DNA of 64,000 nucleotides from Rhizobium sp. NFR07 (GCF_900111905.1 NZ_FOKM01000020.1:51542-115541), one strand, 5' to 3'; positions 53,436-62,463 are shown, numbered from the stretch's first letter. Program-made: numbers and translations. The notes: generated by a model from the sequence alone, not told the origin.

Positions 53436-54332
53436 TTAGACGCCTGCGATGTGACGCTTGTCGTCGGTTCTTAAAATGCCTCTCGTGCCGGAAACCCCAC
53501 CAAACCATGACGCGGCAGCACCGAGTGCCAAGGCAAGGAAGCCAAGGATTGCGCCTGTTGCTACCGTCGTGGCAGCGATATCGGCGGCCTCCGTGGCCTG
53601 CTTTTTGGCCGCTTCAATGTTGTCGTGGTAGGTCTTCTCATACTGTTCGACTTGTAGTCTGGCCTGATCCACAGGGATACCTTGGGCGCGTGAGACTGCA
53701 TCGGCAGCGCGTGTCCGGGCGTCCTCAGCCGCTGCTTGATCCCCCGTCATGGCCGCCTGGACAGCAGCAACTGCTGCGTCTTGCAGGGCCTTGGGATCAT
53801 TTCCTGTCGATCCGCGGACCTGCCGTACTATTCCGGCCATCGGATCGGTTGCGCTGGAAATCGCCGGGGCACTTGCTGCCACAGCGGTCGCAGCCGTTTG
53901 TCCGGCTCCGCTGATAACGCTCGAAAGCCCTGAAAACGCGCCGCCGATCAAAGCGCCAATTGACGTGGTCAACATGAATAAGACGACGAGCGTGGTCACA
54001 GCCCAGGTCGTCAGACCATGGAAACCACCGGTCGACTTGTCGGGTCGCCCCGATATCCTGCTGGCTATATAGCCACCAATGAAGGCTGAAACGATCCCCG
54101 CAAGCACGAACCAAATGCCCCCTGCTATCGAAGAGGTAGACGCTTCCGGGTTATCGGAGGTGGTCGGGTCGAGTACGGCAGCACCGATACCAACGCCCAG
54201 GAGGTTAAGCAAGAACTGGGCGGCGAGAGCGATCGCAACACCAGCGAGAACCGCTCCCCAAGATATTTTATACAACGCTACGCCAGAGGCGAAGCCGCTA
54301 TCGCTATCACGGGCTGGAATAGGAACTGTCAT
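53436..54332 (-). CDS. Membrane protein of the PhnA-like rhizobial group
   Basis: A 298-residue protein. Hydrophobic segments occur at about residues 25-55 (ISWGAVLAGVAIALAAQFLL), 70-90, 105-135 and 265-285. A helical, alanine-rich, soluble-looking middle (DAAVAAVQAAMTGDQAAAED, RTRAADAVSRAQ) lies between them. Similar proteins in rhizobia are annotated as PhnA-like membrane proteins without proven function. The end ASWFGGVSGTRGILRTDDKR is conserved in feel. Confidence 0.7.
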   Translation of the reverse strand: MTVPIPARDSDSGFASGVALYKISWGAVLAGVAIALAAQFLLNLLGVGIGAAVLDPTTSDNPEASTSSIAGGIWFVLAGIVSAFIGGYIASRISGRPDKSTGGFHGLTTWAVTTLVVLFMLTTSIGALIGGAFSGLSSVISGAGQTAATAVAASAPAISSATDPMAGIVRQVRGSTGNDPKALQDAAVAAVQAAMTGDQAAAEDARTRAADAVSRAQGIPVDQARLQVEQYEKTYHDNIEAAKKQATEAADIAATTVATGAILGFLALALGAAASWFGGVSGTRGILRTDDKRHIAGV

Positions 54333-54436
54333 AGGAATTCTCCTGGATCGCTATCGATATTCGGAGCTCGCTAACATGCAGCCAAGGAAGGAGTTCCATG
54401 CCCTCGAAATCAAGTTTGATATTGAGCGAACGCACT

Positions 54437-54474
54437 TCAGAAAAAAGAGAGGCCGCCGTGCGGCGGCCTCTGAT
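54437..54474 (-). terminator. Rho-independent terminator of the ferritin-like gene
   Basis: On the minus strand, AGAGGCCGCCG/CGGCGGCCTCT with a 2-base loop is followed by CTTTTTT. It lies 20-60 bp beyond the stop of the YciF-like gene. Confidence 0.9.
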
Positions 54475-54494
54475 CAGTGAGGTCGGAAGAGTAT

Positions 54495-54995
54495 CTAAGC
54501 GACTTTCTTGGCACCCTTGGGATTGGCTGAGGCCTCCCCCAATTGGGTAAGCAGCTCGTCGGTCTTCAATTCTTCCTGCAGATTGGCATCCAGCAGCGGG
54601 ACTGCGTCCGCGAGGCCCAGCTGATTGGCCCAGCTTTTCAACGTGCCATAGCGCGCGATTTCGTAGTGCTCGACGGCTTGCGCCGATGCGATCAATCCTG
54701 CGTCAAGGGCGGGCGATCCCTTGAATTCTTCCATGATCTCCTCGCCTTCAGACAGAATACCCTGGATCGCCTCGCAAGTCTTGCCACGCGCGGGCTTGCC
54801 GATTAGTTCAAAAACCTGCTGGAGGCGTTCGATTTGACCTTCTGTCTGGTCTTTGTGGGTCAGAAAAGCTTGCTTGCCCTCAGTGGATTGGGCGGCACGT
54901 GCCATCTTGGGCAATGCCTTCAAGATCTGCTTCTCGGCAAAATAGATATCCTTGAGCGTATCAAGGAACAGATCGTCCAAACTCTTCTCTGCCAT
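54495..54995 (-). CDS. Ferritin-like DUF892 (YciF-type) protein
   Basis: A 166-residue four-helix protein: KSLDDLFLDTLKDIYFAEKQ, AAQSTEGKQAFLTHKDQTEG, ALDAGLIASAQAVEHYEIAR, YGTLKSWANQLG. Glutamate and histidine residues in E-x6-H-x-x-Q/E positions form a di-iron site. The YciF family is induced by osmotic, oxidative and stationary-phase stress. The start at 54995 is six bases after GGAG; upstream ATGs are too close or lack a site. Confidence 0.88.
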   Translation of the reverse strand: MAEKSLDDLFLDTLKDIYFAEKQILKALPKMARAAQSTEGKQAFLTHKDQTEGQIERLQQVFELIGKPARGKTCEAIQGILSEGEEIMEEFKGSPALDAGLIASAQAVEHYEIARYGTLKSWANQLGLADAVPLLDANLQEELKTDELLTQLGEASANPKGAKKVA

Positions 54996-55077
54996 CATAG
55001 GCTCCATTGTTGCTAGGGTTGAAATTGCGGCCATCGAACACGTAGCCGCGTAATAAGTTCCACCGCTTTGAGCGCGA

Positions 55078-55596
55078 TTATTTGTTATCGGTCAAACCGT
55101 GAACCTTGATCGCATGTGTCCTCAACGTCCCAAGCGTTGCTGTCGCAAAGTTTTTAATAGGACCGTCAGGGCCATCCTTGACATACGAGGTAAACATGGC
55201 GACAGCCTCCTCGTGGGCCGCGACCTGGGTTGCCAGATACGCTTGGTCGAAATCCACATCTGACGCCGCTTCGAGGGCGGCGAGCTTGTCGGTGTTTTCC
55301 TGTGTCAGGCCCGTTGGGAGCTCGATTTTCTCGGCCTCGACAGCCGATTTCAAATCCGTAGAAGACTTGGTGTGATCCATCACCATGTCGCGGGCAAACC
55401 GTTTGGCGGCATCATCCTTGCCACGCGCGATGGCGACTTTGGCCGCTTCGATTTCGAACATGTCGGACTGCGCAGCCTTTTGAGCGAACGCTGTGCTCGC
55501 AGCGTCCTGAGCATAGGCCGGAAGCATGCTAGAGGTTGTGAAGGAGTATGTGATGGCGAAAGCAGCTATCATTGGTATACGGGGGTAATGCATCAT
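55078..55596 (-). CDS. DUF4142 exported protein
   Basis: A 172-residue protein with a signal peptide (MIAAFAITYSFTTSSMLPAYA, cleaved near AYA-QD). The mature part is the DUF4142 four-helix bundle: FAQKAAQSDMFEIEAAKVAI, RFARDMVMDHTKSSTDLKSA, FDQAYLATQVAAHEEAVAMF. DUF4142 proteins are periplasmic, ferritin-like in fold and common in rhizobia. It appears with other stress genes here; function is not known. Confidence 0.88.
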   Translation of the reverse strand: MMHYPRIPMIAAFAITYSFTTSSMLPAYAQDAASTAFAQKAAQSDMFEIEAAKVAIARGKDDAAKRFARDMVMDHTKSSTDLKSAVEAEKIELPTGLTQENTDKLAALEAASDVDFDQAYLATQVAAHEEAVAMFTSYVKDGPDGPIKNFATATLGTLRTHAIKVHGLTDNK

Positions 55597-56005
55597 TCAA
55601 TCCTTATCAGCAGTGACAGTCGGAACCGGGCACGATGGTTAGTTGAAGTCGGGAGACATCGTGTCTCCGCGGTACTCCGCGAGGTCGCTCACAAACCCAA
55701 TCTCCTTCAGAGCGGCGACGATTTCTCATGACGACTTGGGCTGCCATTTCGCGCCCGAGGCGACCCACTGTTCCTCCACCCCAACGCCGAGACGACGAAC
55801 AGTCCTTGCGGCGGATACGGCAGGTTCCTTATCTGCTAGAATGGGACCTGCCCGAGTTCTAGCCGGTACAGCCCCTTGCAAGGGGCATATGGCGCACCTT
55901 AGTTCTGGAACCTTTGTACCGCCTTTACATAGTTAATACAGATCGAGATTTCTGATCAGTCGAGCGTCACGGTCGGTCGCGCCAGAAATTGAGGGAGAGC
56001 ATTCG
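55597..56005. other. Intergenic region with a short C-terminal gene remnant and a palindrome
   Basis: On the minus strand, 55725-55639 reads EIVAALKEIGFVSDLAEYRG then DTMSPDFN and a stop, which looks like the end of a small protein. The frame upstream is broken. Further right a perfect 16-bp palindrome, GCCCCTTGCAAGGGGC (55871-55886), lies 120 bp before the Crp/Fnr gene. No other gene is visible. Confidence 0.4.
55871..55886. promoter_or_regulatory. Perfect 16-bp palindrome upstream of the Crp/Fnr gene
   Basis: GCCCCTTGCAAGGGGC, centred on TGCA, could be a repressor or activator site. It does not match the classic Crp (TGTGA) or FNR/FixK (TTGAT-N4-ATCAA) sites. Confidence 0.35.
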
Positions 56006-56743
56006 TTGTCGAACGCGTTTGTCAGGAAATTGGACCGATTTGAGCAGCTAACCCCAGATGATAGGGCGTGGCTTCTTGAGATTTCCGTCAGAGCAAAGCA
56101 GGTCAGTGCAGATTGCGACCTCATTCGTGAAGGCGACAACCCTGAAAATGTGTTGGTAGTCATCGACGGATTTGCAATGCGGTACAAGCTGACTTCCAAC
56201 GGTCGGAGACAGATATTTGCCTATCTCATACCTGGCGATTTTTGTGATCTACATGTTGCTTTACTGAAGAAGATGGACCACAGCATAGGCACCCTCAGCC
56301 CTTGCCGCGTCGCTCACTTCACGCCCGCAATGATCGTTGAACTGACGGAGCGCAGTCCTTCTCTGACGCGCGCCCTGTGGATGTGTTCGCTTGTCGATGG
56401 GGCTACGCTTCGAGAATGGCTGGTAAATCTCGGCCAGAGATCAGCTCCTCATAGGATCTCTCATTTATTCTGTGAGCTTCACGAGAGAATGCTGGCCGTC
56501 GGTCTAACTGACGATGGTTCGTTTGAATTGCCGCTCACGCAATCGGAATTGAGCGACACCATGGGCCTTTCAATTGTGCATGTTAACAGAAGCTTGAAAG
56601 AGCTGAGAGAAGCAGGACTTGTCACACTTCGAAATGAGAGGATCATCATTCCGGACGTCGCGGTTCTCAAGGACTACGCCGAGTTCGATGCAAGCTACCT
56701 TCATCTGAAATGGCCACTACAAGGTGCCAGGAACTCCTCTTAG
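56006..56743 (+). CDS. Crp/Fnr-family transcriptional regulator
   Basis: A 245-residue regulator. The cyclic-nucleotide-like domain runs to about residue 115 (VSADCDLIREGDNPENVLVV, GRRQIFAYLIPGDFCDLHVA). There is a dimerisation helix and a C-terminal HTH_CRP: LTQSELSDTMGLSIVHVNRS with LKELREAGLVTLRNERIII. The N-terminal cysteines of FNR are absent, so it is not an iron-sulfur oxygen sensor. Starts at TTG 56006 after GGGAGAG. Targets unknown. Confidence 0.9.
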   Translation: MSNAFVRKLDRFEQLTPDDRAWLLEISVRAKQVSADCDLIREGDNPENVLVVIDGFAMRYKLTSNGRRQIFAYLIPGDFCDLHVALLKKMDHSIGTLSPCRVAHFTPAMIVELTERSPSLTRALWMCSLVDGATLREWLVNLGQRSAPHRISHLFCELHERMLAVGLTDDGSFELPLTQSELSDTMGLSIVHVNRSLKELREAGLVTLRNERIIIPDVAVLKDYAEFDASYLHLKWPLQGARNSS

Positions 56744-56756
56744 CCTATTCGACAAC

Positions 56757-56987
56757 CTAAAGACCGTGGCGGTCTATTGAGAAGTTCACGCCAAAAACGA
56801 TCGTTGCGTCGAGATCAGTTACGACCATCTGCCAAGCTTGACCTTTCCAGCTGTGCTGGCCGTCACTCAGCATCTGCCCAGCGGCTCGAATCGCTTCAGT
56901 GCGCATCTGGTCCAAGTTCGTAAGTTCAAGGCCGATTTCATCAATGACCGCTTTGCCGTTAAGAATGTGAAAAAAGTATCGCGGCAT
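56757..56987 (-). CDS. DUF6894 protein
   Basis: 76 residues starting MPRYFFHILNGKAVIDEIGL, then TNLDQMRTEAIRAAGQMLSD and WQMVVTDLDATIVFGVNFSI. PRYFFH plus the D-E-G-x-E-L-x-x-L and A-I-R-A-A elements mark DUF6894, a very common small family in rhizobia. I use ATG 56987, because the family begins with MPRY/MPRF. Function unknown. Confidence 0.8.
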   Translation of the reverse strand: MPRYFFHILNGKAVIDEIGLELTNLDQMRTEAIRAAGQMLSDGQHSWKGQAWQMVVTDLDATIVFGVNFSIDRHGL

Positions 56988-57133
56988 ATGGCTAGGCTCC
57001 CGTGCTATGGCGGGAGCGCATTGTCTCTCTGTCACGAGCTGGCCAACAAGGTGCGGGTGATGCGATGATTAGATATGCGAACCCCGGCGGACACTAGCAC
57101 ATATGATAGGTCGGGCAGAATACGGGGCAAGAA

Positions 57134-57631
57134 TCATGTGGCGCCACTCGTTTGCTGCGCGAGCACTAGTCGAGCCCGGTTCACCCGGCTTTTGATAGTG
57201 CCGACTGGGCATCCACATCTCTTAGCCGCAGCCTCGTAACTGTCGCCGTCGACAAGAACCGCATCAAATGCCCCTCGGTGCTCGGGCGAAAGGTTTGCGA
57301 CAGCCCTGTTGAATTCCTGCATCCGGATTGCCCATTCCTGCGCGGGAGGAACAGACGATTGTAGCGAGACACAATCTTCACGACCGGGCGCTTCTCTCAC
57401 GCTTCGTTGGTAGCGAGTGCAGAACGAGTTGCGAAGGATCGTAAACAGCCACGATCTGATGCGGGTGCCCGGCTGGAACTTGTCGAGATTGGCGAGGCCG
57501 CGCAGGAGTGTTTCCTGGACGAGATCATCGACGTCGTTGGGATTGTTCGAGAAGCGTTTCGCAAAATTCCGGATTTCAGGAATGAGCCTGATCATGTCGG
57601 CGCGTATAACATCGTTTGTATTACGATCCAT
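57134..57631 (-). CDS. ECF-type RNA polymerase sigma factor
   Basis: A 165-residue sigma-70-family factor. Region 2: DDLVQETLLRGLANLDKFQP and GTRIRSWLFTILRNSFCTRY. Region 4: SPEHRGAFDAVLVDGDSYEA and AAKRCGCPVGTIKSRVNRAR. ATG 57631 follows GGAGGT. The RNxF and C-terminal pattern is close to the alphaproteobacterial general-stress and ECF26-like groups. No NepR or anti-sigma gene is adjacent; the preceding gene (57621-57950) overlaps its start. Confidence 0.9.
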   Translation of the reverse strand: MDRNTNDVIRADMIRLIPEIRNFAKRFSNNPNDVDDLVQETLLRGLANLDKFQPGTRIRSWLFTILRNSFCTRYQRSVREAPGREDCVSLQSSVPPAQEWAIRMQEFNRAVANLSPEHRGAFDAVLVDGDSYEAAAKRCGCPVGTIKSRVNRARLVLAQQTSGAT

Positions 57632-57950
57632 TGGAACCACCTCCACGGGTTGCGCCGTCCTGGACAGGAAGGGATCCGGGCTGTGCTAGAGCGGACGCCT
57701 TTGGTGTGCTTGTGCGATGAGCCTCCCGGCCCTCATCGCGGCGTTTGCCTACAAGGCTGCACGTCAGTTCGCTGAGGCGGTCAGGGTCTACAAGGCCTCG
57801 GCCGTAGAAATGCAACACCGCCCTTGCAAGAAATACAGGGTCGACATCCGCGCAAATCGGACGAGTCACGGCCACTCGATACGCGGCCGCCATTGCCCGG
57901 ATATCCGAGGGGTAAAAGACCGTTGGAAATAATTCGGGATTTGCCTGCAC
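57621..57950 (-). CDS. Hypothetical protein coupled to the ECF sigma gene
   Basis: 109 residues: MQANPELFPTVFYPSDIRAM, CADVDPVFLARAVLHFYGRG, LVDPDRLSELTCSL, then a polar tail. The D-P-x-x-L-A-R-A-V-L-x-F-Y-G-R-G pattern looks like a conserved helix. It overlaps the sigma factor start by about 10 bp, which favours cotranscription. It might be a regulator of the sigma factor; that is inference. Confidence 0.55.
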   Translation of the reverse strand: MQANPELFPTVFYPSDIRAMAAAYRVAVTRPICADVDPVFLARAVLHFYGRGLVDPDRLSELTCSLVGKRRDEGREAHRTSTPKASALAQPGSLPVQDGATRGGGSNGS

Positions 57951-58027
57951 TGATCGCTCCTCCTGTTCGGCCTTGCGGTCGGTACAACTCAGCGTATATT
58001 CTCCTATTGGCCGCTCAATTACATATG

Positions 58028-58462
58028 TTAATGCTTTGTCACTTTATGCTGAGCGAGAAGCGCAGCCATAATCGCCGCGATCGCCTCGCGCTCGCGTGAC
58101 ATGCAGAAGCCGCTAGTTTGTGCCTTCCCTGTCTGCGATCCCGCAAAGATGGCCGGGATTCCCAGCGCATCCAATTGATCGGTAAGGAGGATGAGCGCGT
58201 CAATGTCCAGGTCTAGGTCGATTATCGCGCCCACGACTAAGGCAACTGCTACAGGAGAGATCTGACTAATAGACAGAACGGGACCAATCAGTTCGACTCC
58301 TGCTTCCCGCCACGCATAGACCGTTTCGCGGTCAACGAACGTGTTCGGGCCAATTGTCAGGATGAGCAATTTTTCCACAAATTCCGCTTTCTTCGTTTCG
58401 AATGCGATGGTCTCGCGGATTTGCAGTTTCGCGGTAAACTCAGAGTCCGTCCGAGAGTTCAT
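58028..58462 (-). pseudogene. Degenerate response-regulator receiver domain
   Basis: From ATG 58462 the 144 residues read MNSRTDSEFTAKLQIRETIA, KLLILTIGPNTFVDRETVYA, EAGVELIGPVLSIS, VVGAIIDLDLDIDALILLTD, ALGIPAIFAGS. This is the fold order of a CheY-like receiver. The acidic pair after the first strand is gone, and the conserved T/K positions are altered. A possible phospho-acceptor D is retained in AIIDLDL. The frame is continuous with the IS5-type transposase upstream, whose end it shares. The gene was probably cut by that element and may be dead or a rewired adaptor. Confidence 0.55.
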
Positions 58463-59272
58463 TATGACCGTGCGATGCGTCTGGTCAGCGTCATGATGGA
58501 TGCAGCATAGAGGAAGGCTTCGGCGGACTTTATCGTCGCCTCCGGGGTTTTTCCACAGTCGCCGATTTCGACTGATCCAGGCGAAGAAGCGTTCTACGAC
58601 CCAGCGCTTGGGATGAACGGCAAAGCCGACCTGATCCTTGGGCTTGCGGACGATCTCGACATCGACAAGCGTCGCATTCTGCGGCCTGTCGCCTGAATAT
58701 CCCATGTCGGCGAACGCCTTCTCCACGAAGGGAAAGGACCTGCGGGATACCCGCAGAACAGGAATCGCTCCGTCGCGGTCCTGAATGTCGGCAGGCTGAG
58801 GATCGAGAATAAGTGCACGGCCATCCATGTCCACCATTGCTTGCCGTTTGCGGCCCTTGATCTTCTTGCCTGCATCATAGCCGCGCGGGCCACCGCTCTC
58901 GGTGGTCTTGAGGCTCTGGCTGTCCAGAACAGCGGCGCTCGGCGAGGCCTGCCGTCCGATCCGCTCGCGATCCATTGTGACGAGGCGACGGTTGATCCGT
59001 GTGAACAGCCCAGTATCGCGCCATCGGCAGAAATAACCAAACACGGTGCTCTTGGGCGGCAGGTCTTTCGGGATAAGCCGCCAGGGGATGCCGCCGCGCA
59101 AAACATAGAAGATGGCATTGACGATCTCACGCACAGGCCAAACTGGCTTGCGACCTCTGCGCGCGGGCGGAGGAAACAGCGGCGAGAGCACCTCCCATTC
59201 GCTGTCCGTCAGATCGGTTTCATATCGGGGTTGTTTGCGACTCTACTGCCGCCGGGTGGTCGGGTTCCACAT
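58462..59272 (-). pseudogene. IS5-family transposase with a TAG and a frameshift
   Basis: The ATG at 59272 opens MWNPTTRRQ, then a TAG at codon 10, then SRKQPRYETDLTDSEWEVLS and FPPPARRGRKPVWPVREIVN. The DDE parts are SAAVLDSQSLKTTESGGPRG, GDRPQNATLVDVE and RWVVERFFAWISRNRR. Near 58530 the frame slips; the correct end AEAFLYAASIMTLTRRIARS and stop at 58462 is in another frame. Both lesions make it inactive. Terminal repeats were not resolved. Confidence 0.85.
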
Positions 59273-59730
59273 GGCTCTTCCATTCTGGCTTTAAACACCA
59301 TCTTGGAATCATCATCGACCCGATCACTCAACTCAATTCTCGGACAGCCTCTCAGGCGTTGCGGTTATTTTCTTGGTTACCGAGGAGTCGGTGGTCTGAC
59401 CCGTCTGTCCAAGCCGAGGATTCTGAACAAGAGATCTCAGGAGAGTTCCTGCATTATTTCTTTAAGTCCTTTCTTTTCCGACCGGAGACGAGACTTGTCG
59501 GCCATTCGGAGAGCTGTCCAGGATAAACGGACGTTCGCGATGCTATTTTGCCGCCAGGCCCATATGCATGGGATGCCAACGCACGCTTTTTTGGTGCAAT
59601 TTGACGAGATGCAGGCGCGCGTTCGCCGATCGTCAATGGTTGCCCACCCTTCCTTTTTCTTTTTGGCGCTAGGGAACTCGATCCACGTCGCCTTGTTCGT
59701 TGGCTTCATCCAACCAAGAAGGAACAGCAC
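59273..59730. other. Region between IS5 debris and Mn catalase, with a faint IS66-like trace
   Basis: On the minus strand (about 59636-59454) one frame reads ASRQIAPKKRALASHAYGPG followed by GKIASRTSVYPGQLSEW. This recalls the helix-turn-helix of IS66 TnpA (K-x-x-L-x-x-x-Y-x-P-G, V-x-P-x-Q-L-x-x-W) in degenerate form. Nothing else is recognisable. The Mn-catalase promoter should lie at its right end. Confidence 0.35.
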
Positions 59731-60657
59731 ATGTTCATGAGAGTAGACCAGCTGCAGGCCAACCTGCCAGCTCCAGCACGCGCGGACCCAAATGCCGCCG
59801 CCGCTCTACAGGAGCTCCTCGGCGGTAAGTACGGAGAAATGTCCACGCTCGGAAACTACATGTTCCAAAGCTTCAATTTCCGCAGCAAGGAAAAGCTCAA
59901 GCCGTTTTATAGCCTCGTCGCCAGCATTACGGCGGAGGAGCTTGGCCACGTCGAGCTCGTTAGCAATGGCGTTGCCATGCTCAATAATGGTCCGGACATT
60001 CCGGGCGGTGACGAAGGCGATGGAGGCGATATCTCTGGCGCTCCGTGGGAAGGGATGAAAGATATTCGCCTCGCTGCGGCATTCCTTTCTGGTGGCGGCG
60101 GTGCGACGCCCGTCAATAGCAACGGCGTTTCATGGAATAACGATTTCATCACAACCACGGGCAACGTGGTGGTCGACCTCCTGCACAACTTTCACCTCGA
60201 ATGCGGCGCGCGCCTTCACAAGCTACGGGTCTACGAGACACTCTCTGATCCGACCGGTCGTGAAGTCTGCGGCTATCTTCTTGTGCGTGGGTCCGTCCAC
60301 GCGCACGCATACGCTCTGGCGCTTGAAAAGATCACCGGCGTCGACGTCAAGAAATTCCTCCCGACACCGAATATTCCGCTCGATAAGATTCCCGAGTGCC
60401 AGAAATATTTGGATGAGGGCTCTCACCGCCGTCTTTATACGTTCAGCCCAGGCGATTACAGGGAGATGTCGGGAATCTGGGGTAATGGTGAAGTGGCTTT
60501 GCCAACGGATCCACCAGGTGAGCTCGAGGTCGTCGACGGCATGCCTGAAGGCGGAAAAATCCAGCAGCTTATCGGGGTTCCATCGGCGTTTACGCCTGAC
60601 TATGCCCCGGAAGAAATGTTCGAGATTGCTGAGAAACTTTACAAAGCATCACGCTAA
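59731..60657 (+). CDS. Manganese catalase
   Basis: A 308-residue non-haem catalase of the ferritin superfamily, converting hydrogen peroxide to water and oxygen at a dimanganese centre. FNFRSKEKLKPFYSLVASIT and AEELGHVELVSNGVAMLN hold E and E-x-x-H ligands. NVVVDLLHNFHLECGARLHK and RGSVHAHAYALALEKITGVD supply E-x-x-x-H and H ligands. SGIWGNGEVALPTDPPGELE near the end is typical. The protein is complete. It fits the oxidative-stress theme of the region. Confidence 0.95.
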   Translation: MFMRVDQLQANLPAPARADPNAAAALQELLGGKYGEMSTLGNYMFQSFNFRSKEKLKPFYSLVASITAEELGHVELVSNGVAMLNNGPDIPGGDEGDGGDISGAPWEGMKDIRLAAAFLSGGGGATPVNSNGVSWNNDFITTTGNVVVDLLHNFHLECGARLHKLRVYETLSDPTGREVCGYLLVRGSVHAHAYALALEKITGVDVKKFLPTPNIPLDKIPECQKYLDEGSHRRLYTFSPGDYREMSGIWGNGEVALPTDPPGELEVVDGMPEGGKIQQLIGVPSAFTPDYAPEEMFEIAEKLYKASR

Positions 60658-60917
60658 AGACCGGGGGGCTCAGCCCCCCCCGTTTGCCAAGCCATTATGA
60701 TTGCCAGACCTCCGAGCCCTTGGCAGGTCCAGAAGTACGACACCGACTCTATATCTTGTGATGTCACGACCGTCGCTAATTGGTCGCATGACAAACTGCA
60801 GGAAGCCGACCAAGTTCGCCGAGAACAATAATTATATTCAGTCAAAAAATAGAAGCGCGTTGCGCTCGCTGTATGTGCTGAGTGATCCCGTTCTCGTGTT
60901 TAGGAGACACTTCAACG

Positions 60918-61100
60918 TCAACCACCGCCAGGCGAAACGCTATCGTCTTCAACGTCCGGCAACGAACCAGTTCCCGGCGTTTTGCTTTTGTCCATCAAAT
61001 GCTGCTTGGCATGAGGACCTGCGGCGGGGTTATGCGAGGCAATCGGTACCTCTTTTCTCGTCTCCTCAATGGCTTCTTGCGCAATTTTGTCTTGGCTCAT
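60918..61100 (-). CDS. Small hypothetical protein (60 aa)
   Basis: MSQDKIAQEAIEETRKEVPI, ASHNPAAGPHAKQHLMDKSK, TPGTGSLPDVEDDSVSPGGG. The ATG follows AGGAG by 4 bases. Polar, with a helical first part and a disordered, glycine-ending tail. Similar short proteins occur in rhizobia. No function known. Confidence 0.6.
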   Translation of the reverse strand: MSQDKIAQEAIEETRKEVPIASHNPAAGPHAKQHLMDKSKTPGTGSLPDVEDDSVSPGGG

Positions 61101-61263
61101 GATTGCTCCTGTCAAAAGGTCGAGCGATATCTGAGGTCATCAGAAATGACCCCGAGCATCAGTTGCTGATGTGAACAGCACCGAATGGTTGCTGTTATCG
61201 TAGGGCTTTAGCCGGCGTCTGTCTCTGTCAGAAAAGCAATGGGACCTAAGCCGGCTGCAATGC

Positions 61264-61518
61264 TCACCTCCGGTAAGGAGCGTTCTCCACTGCGCGGCGG
61301 TCCTCGGCACGGTTCATCGTGTTGACCCTGTTCATAATGTAAGCGACGACATTGCCCCCACAATGATCCGCAAGGTCTCGAGCAGTGTAGCCGTCTGTCT
61401 GGGCCTTACTAATTAAGATGCGAGCCTGCTCCTCGAAATCAACAGACTCGCTGGAGAATCCTGGAGAGGTGGCCATTTCCTCGTACTTATCGTCGAGCCA
61501 TTCGTTCACTGACTTCAT
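61264..61518 (-). CDS. DUF768 protein (copy 2)
   Basis: About 84 residues starting MKSVNEWLDDKYEEMATSPG, then FEEQARILISKAQTDGYTAR, DLADHCGGNVVAYIMNRVN. It shares with copy 1 (37210) the N-x-W-L-D-D start, the helix and the C-GG-x-V-x-x-Y/Y motif. A 19-residue in-frame extension upstream is poorly conserved, so I choose 61518. Confidence 0.75.
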   Translation of the reverse strand: MKSVNEWLDDKYEEMATSPGFSSESVDFEEQARILISKAQTDGYTARDLADHCGGNVVAYIMNRVNTMNRAEDRRAVENAPYRR

Positions 61519-61944
61519 GTTGCTAATCCTTGGGTTTGGAGGCCAAATGTCGTCGTCAAAAATTTTTTCTGCCAACGGCAGCCCGACACGTCGCGGTCCA
61601 TTTTGGAGCTTGCATCAGCATCTATTGCTGAAGACCGGCGGCCTTAGGGCGTACCTGACCAACATGCAGCCGGCATTATCGATCTGTAACGAGCAGCTGG
61701 AATGGAAGACATGCTGTCGTCCTAGGCTAGGGCAAGGTTTTGCGCCTTGGCGACAGCGACCTTGAGACAACCTGTTCCTATAACCCTAGGTCGTGCCAAT
61801 TTATCCGATTGCAAGGTGCATCCTCTTAATGAGAGACTAACCACAGTCGAGCGACGCCGTTCGTAGTGGTCGTCGATGTGTATTTTTCGTTCGGATGTTA
61901 TAGCGCGGGGAAAAGCGCCACTAGCTAGCTGCTAAAACTAAAGG
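61519..61944. other. Intergenic region upstream of the second cold-shock unit
   Basis: About 425 bp. A plus-strand frame (from 61418) is mostly antisense to DUF768. Otherwise I see no gene, terminator or repeat. It ends with the promoter of the cold-shock unit. Confidence 0.4.
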
Positions 61945-62124
61945 TTGACTTTGATGTTTGACGTCTCTATTTATGGTTTATCGATATTTTGCTTGCTGAG
62001 CTTTGGTTACCGCGCGATTAGCACCGCGTTTTGAACGAACCTTCCTTTCAAAAACATCGCCACCTCCATCTGCGGAGCGCAGGTTTCGCGGTCGATCAAT
62101 CATGCTTTGAAAGGGATCATCATC
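61945..62124 (+). promoter_or_regulatory. Promoter and long 5' leader of the cold-shock gene (copy B)
   Basis: TTGACT (61945) and TATTTA (61968) are spaced by 17 bp, a good housekeeping promoter with a start near 61980. The 145-nt leader matches that of copy A along most of its length: TTTTGCTTGC-GAGCTTTG, ACCGCG-GATT-GCACCGCG, CCTTTCAAAAA and TGCTTTGAAAGGG just before the ATG. Confidence 0.75.
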
Positions 62125-62334
62125 ATGACCACAGGCACAGTAAAATGGTTCAACTCCACCAAGGGCTTTGGCTTCATTCAGCCTGACAACGGCGGCGCTG
62201 ACGCTTTCGTCCATATCTCGGCCGTCGAACGCGCCGGAATGCGCGAAATCGTTGAAGGTCAGAAGCTTGGCTACGAACTCGAGCGCGACGTGAAGTCGGG
62301 CAAAATGTCGGCCTGCAACCTTCAGGCCGCCTAA
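62125..62334 (+). CDS. cspA: Cold-shock protein (CspA family), copy B
   Basis: A 69-residue cold-shock protein with RNP1 (KGFGFIQP) and RNP2 (AFVHISAV), almost identical to copy A (differences at REIVEGQKLGYELERDVKSG and the end LQAA). The ATG at 62125 is used; an in-frame ATG at 62107 is part of the leader. Two near-identical copies with conserved leaders and trailers indicate a duplication of the whole unit. Confidence 0.97.
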   Translation: MTTGTVKWFNSTKGFGFIQPDNGGADAFVHISAVERAGMREIVEGQKLGYELERDVKSGKMSACNLQAA

Positions 62335-62353
62335 TCATAACTGGGTTCGTCCG

Positions 62354-62424
62354 TGACCACGGATGTACTGGCACTGACGAGACCGAGTTATCTACGAGGC
62401 CGGGCGAATAGCCTGGCCTTTTTT
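62354..62424 (+). terminator. Conserved 3' trailer and terminator of cspA copy B
   Basis: TGACCACGGATGTACTGGCA (62354-62373), then AGGCCGGGC/GCCTGGCCT (62397-62419, one G-T pair) and TTTTTT. Same layout as at 34805. Confidence 0.85.
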
Positions 62425-62463
62425 GTTGCTCACACTCAGTGCGTACTCTCTAGGATTCTGTCC

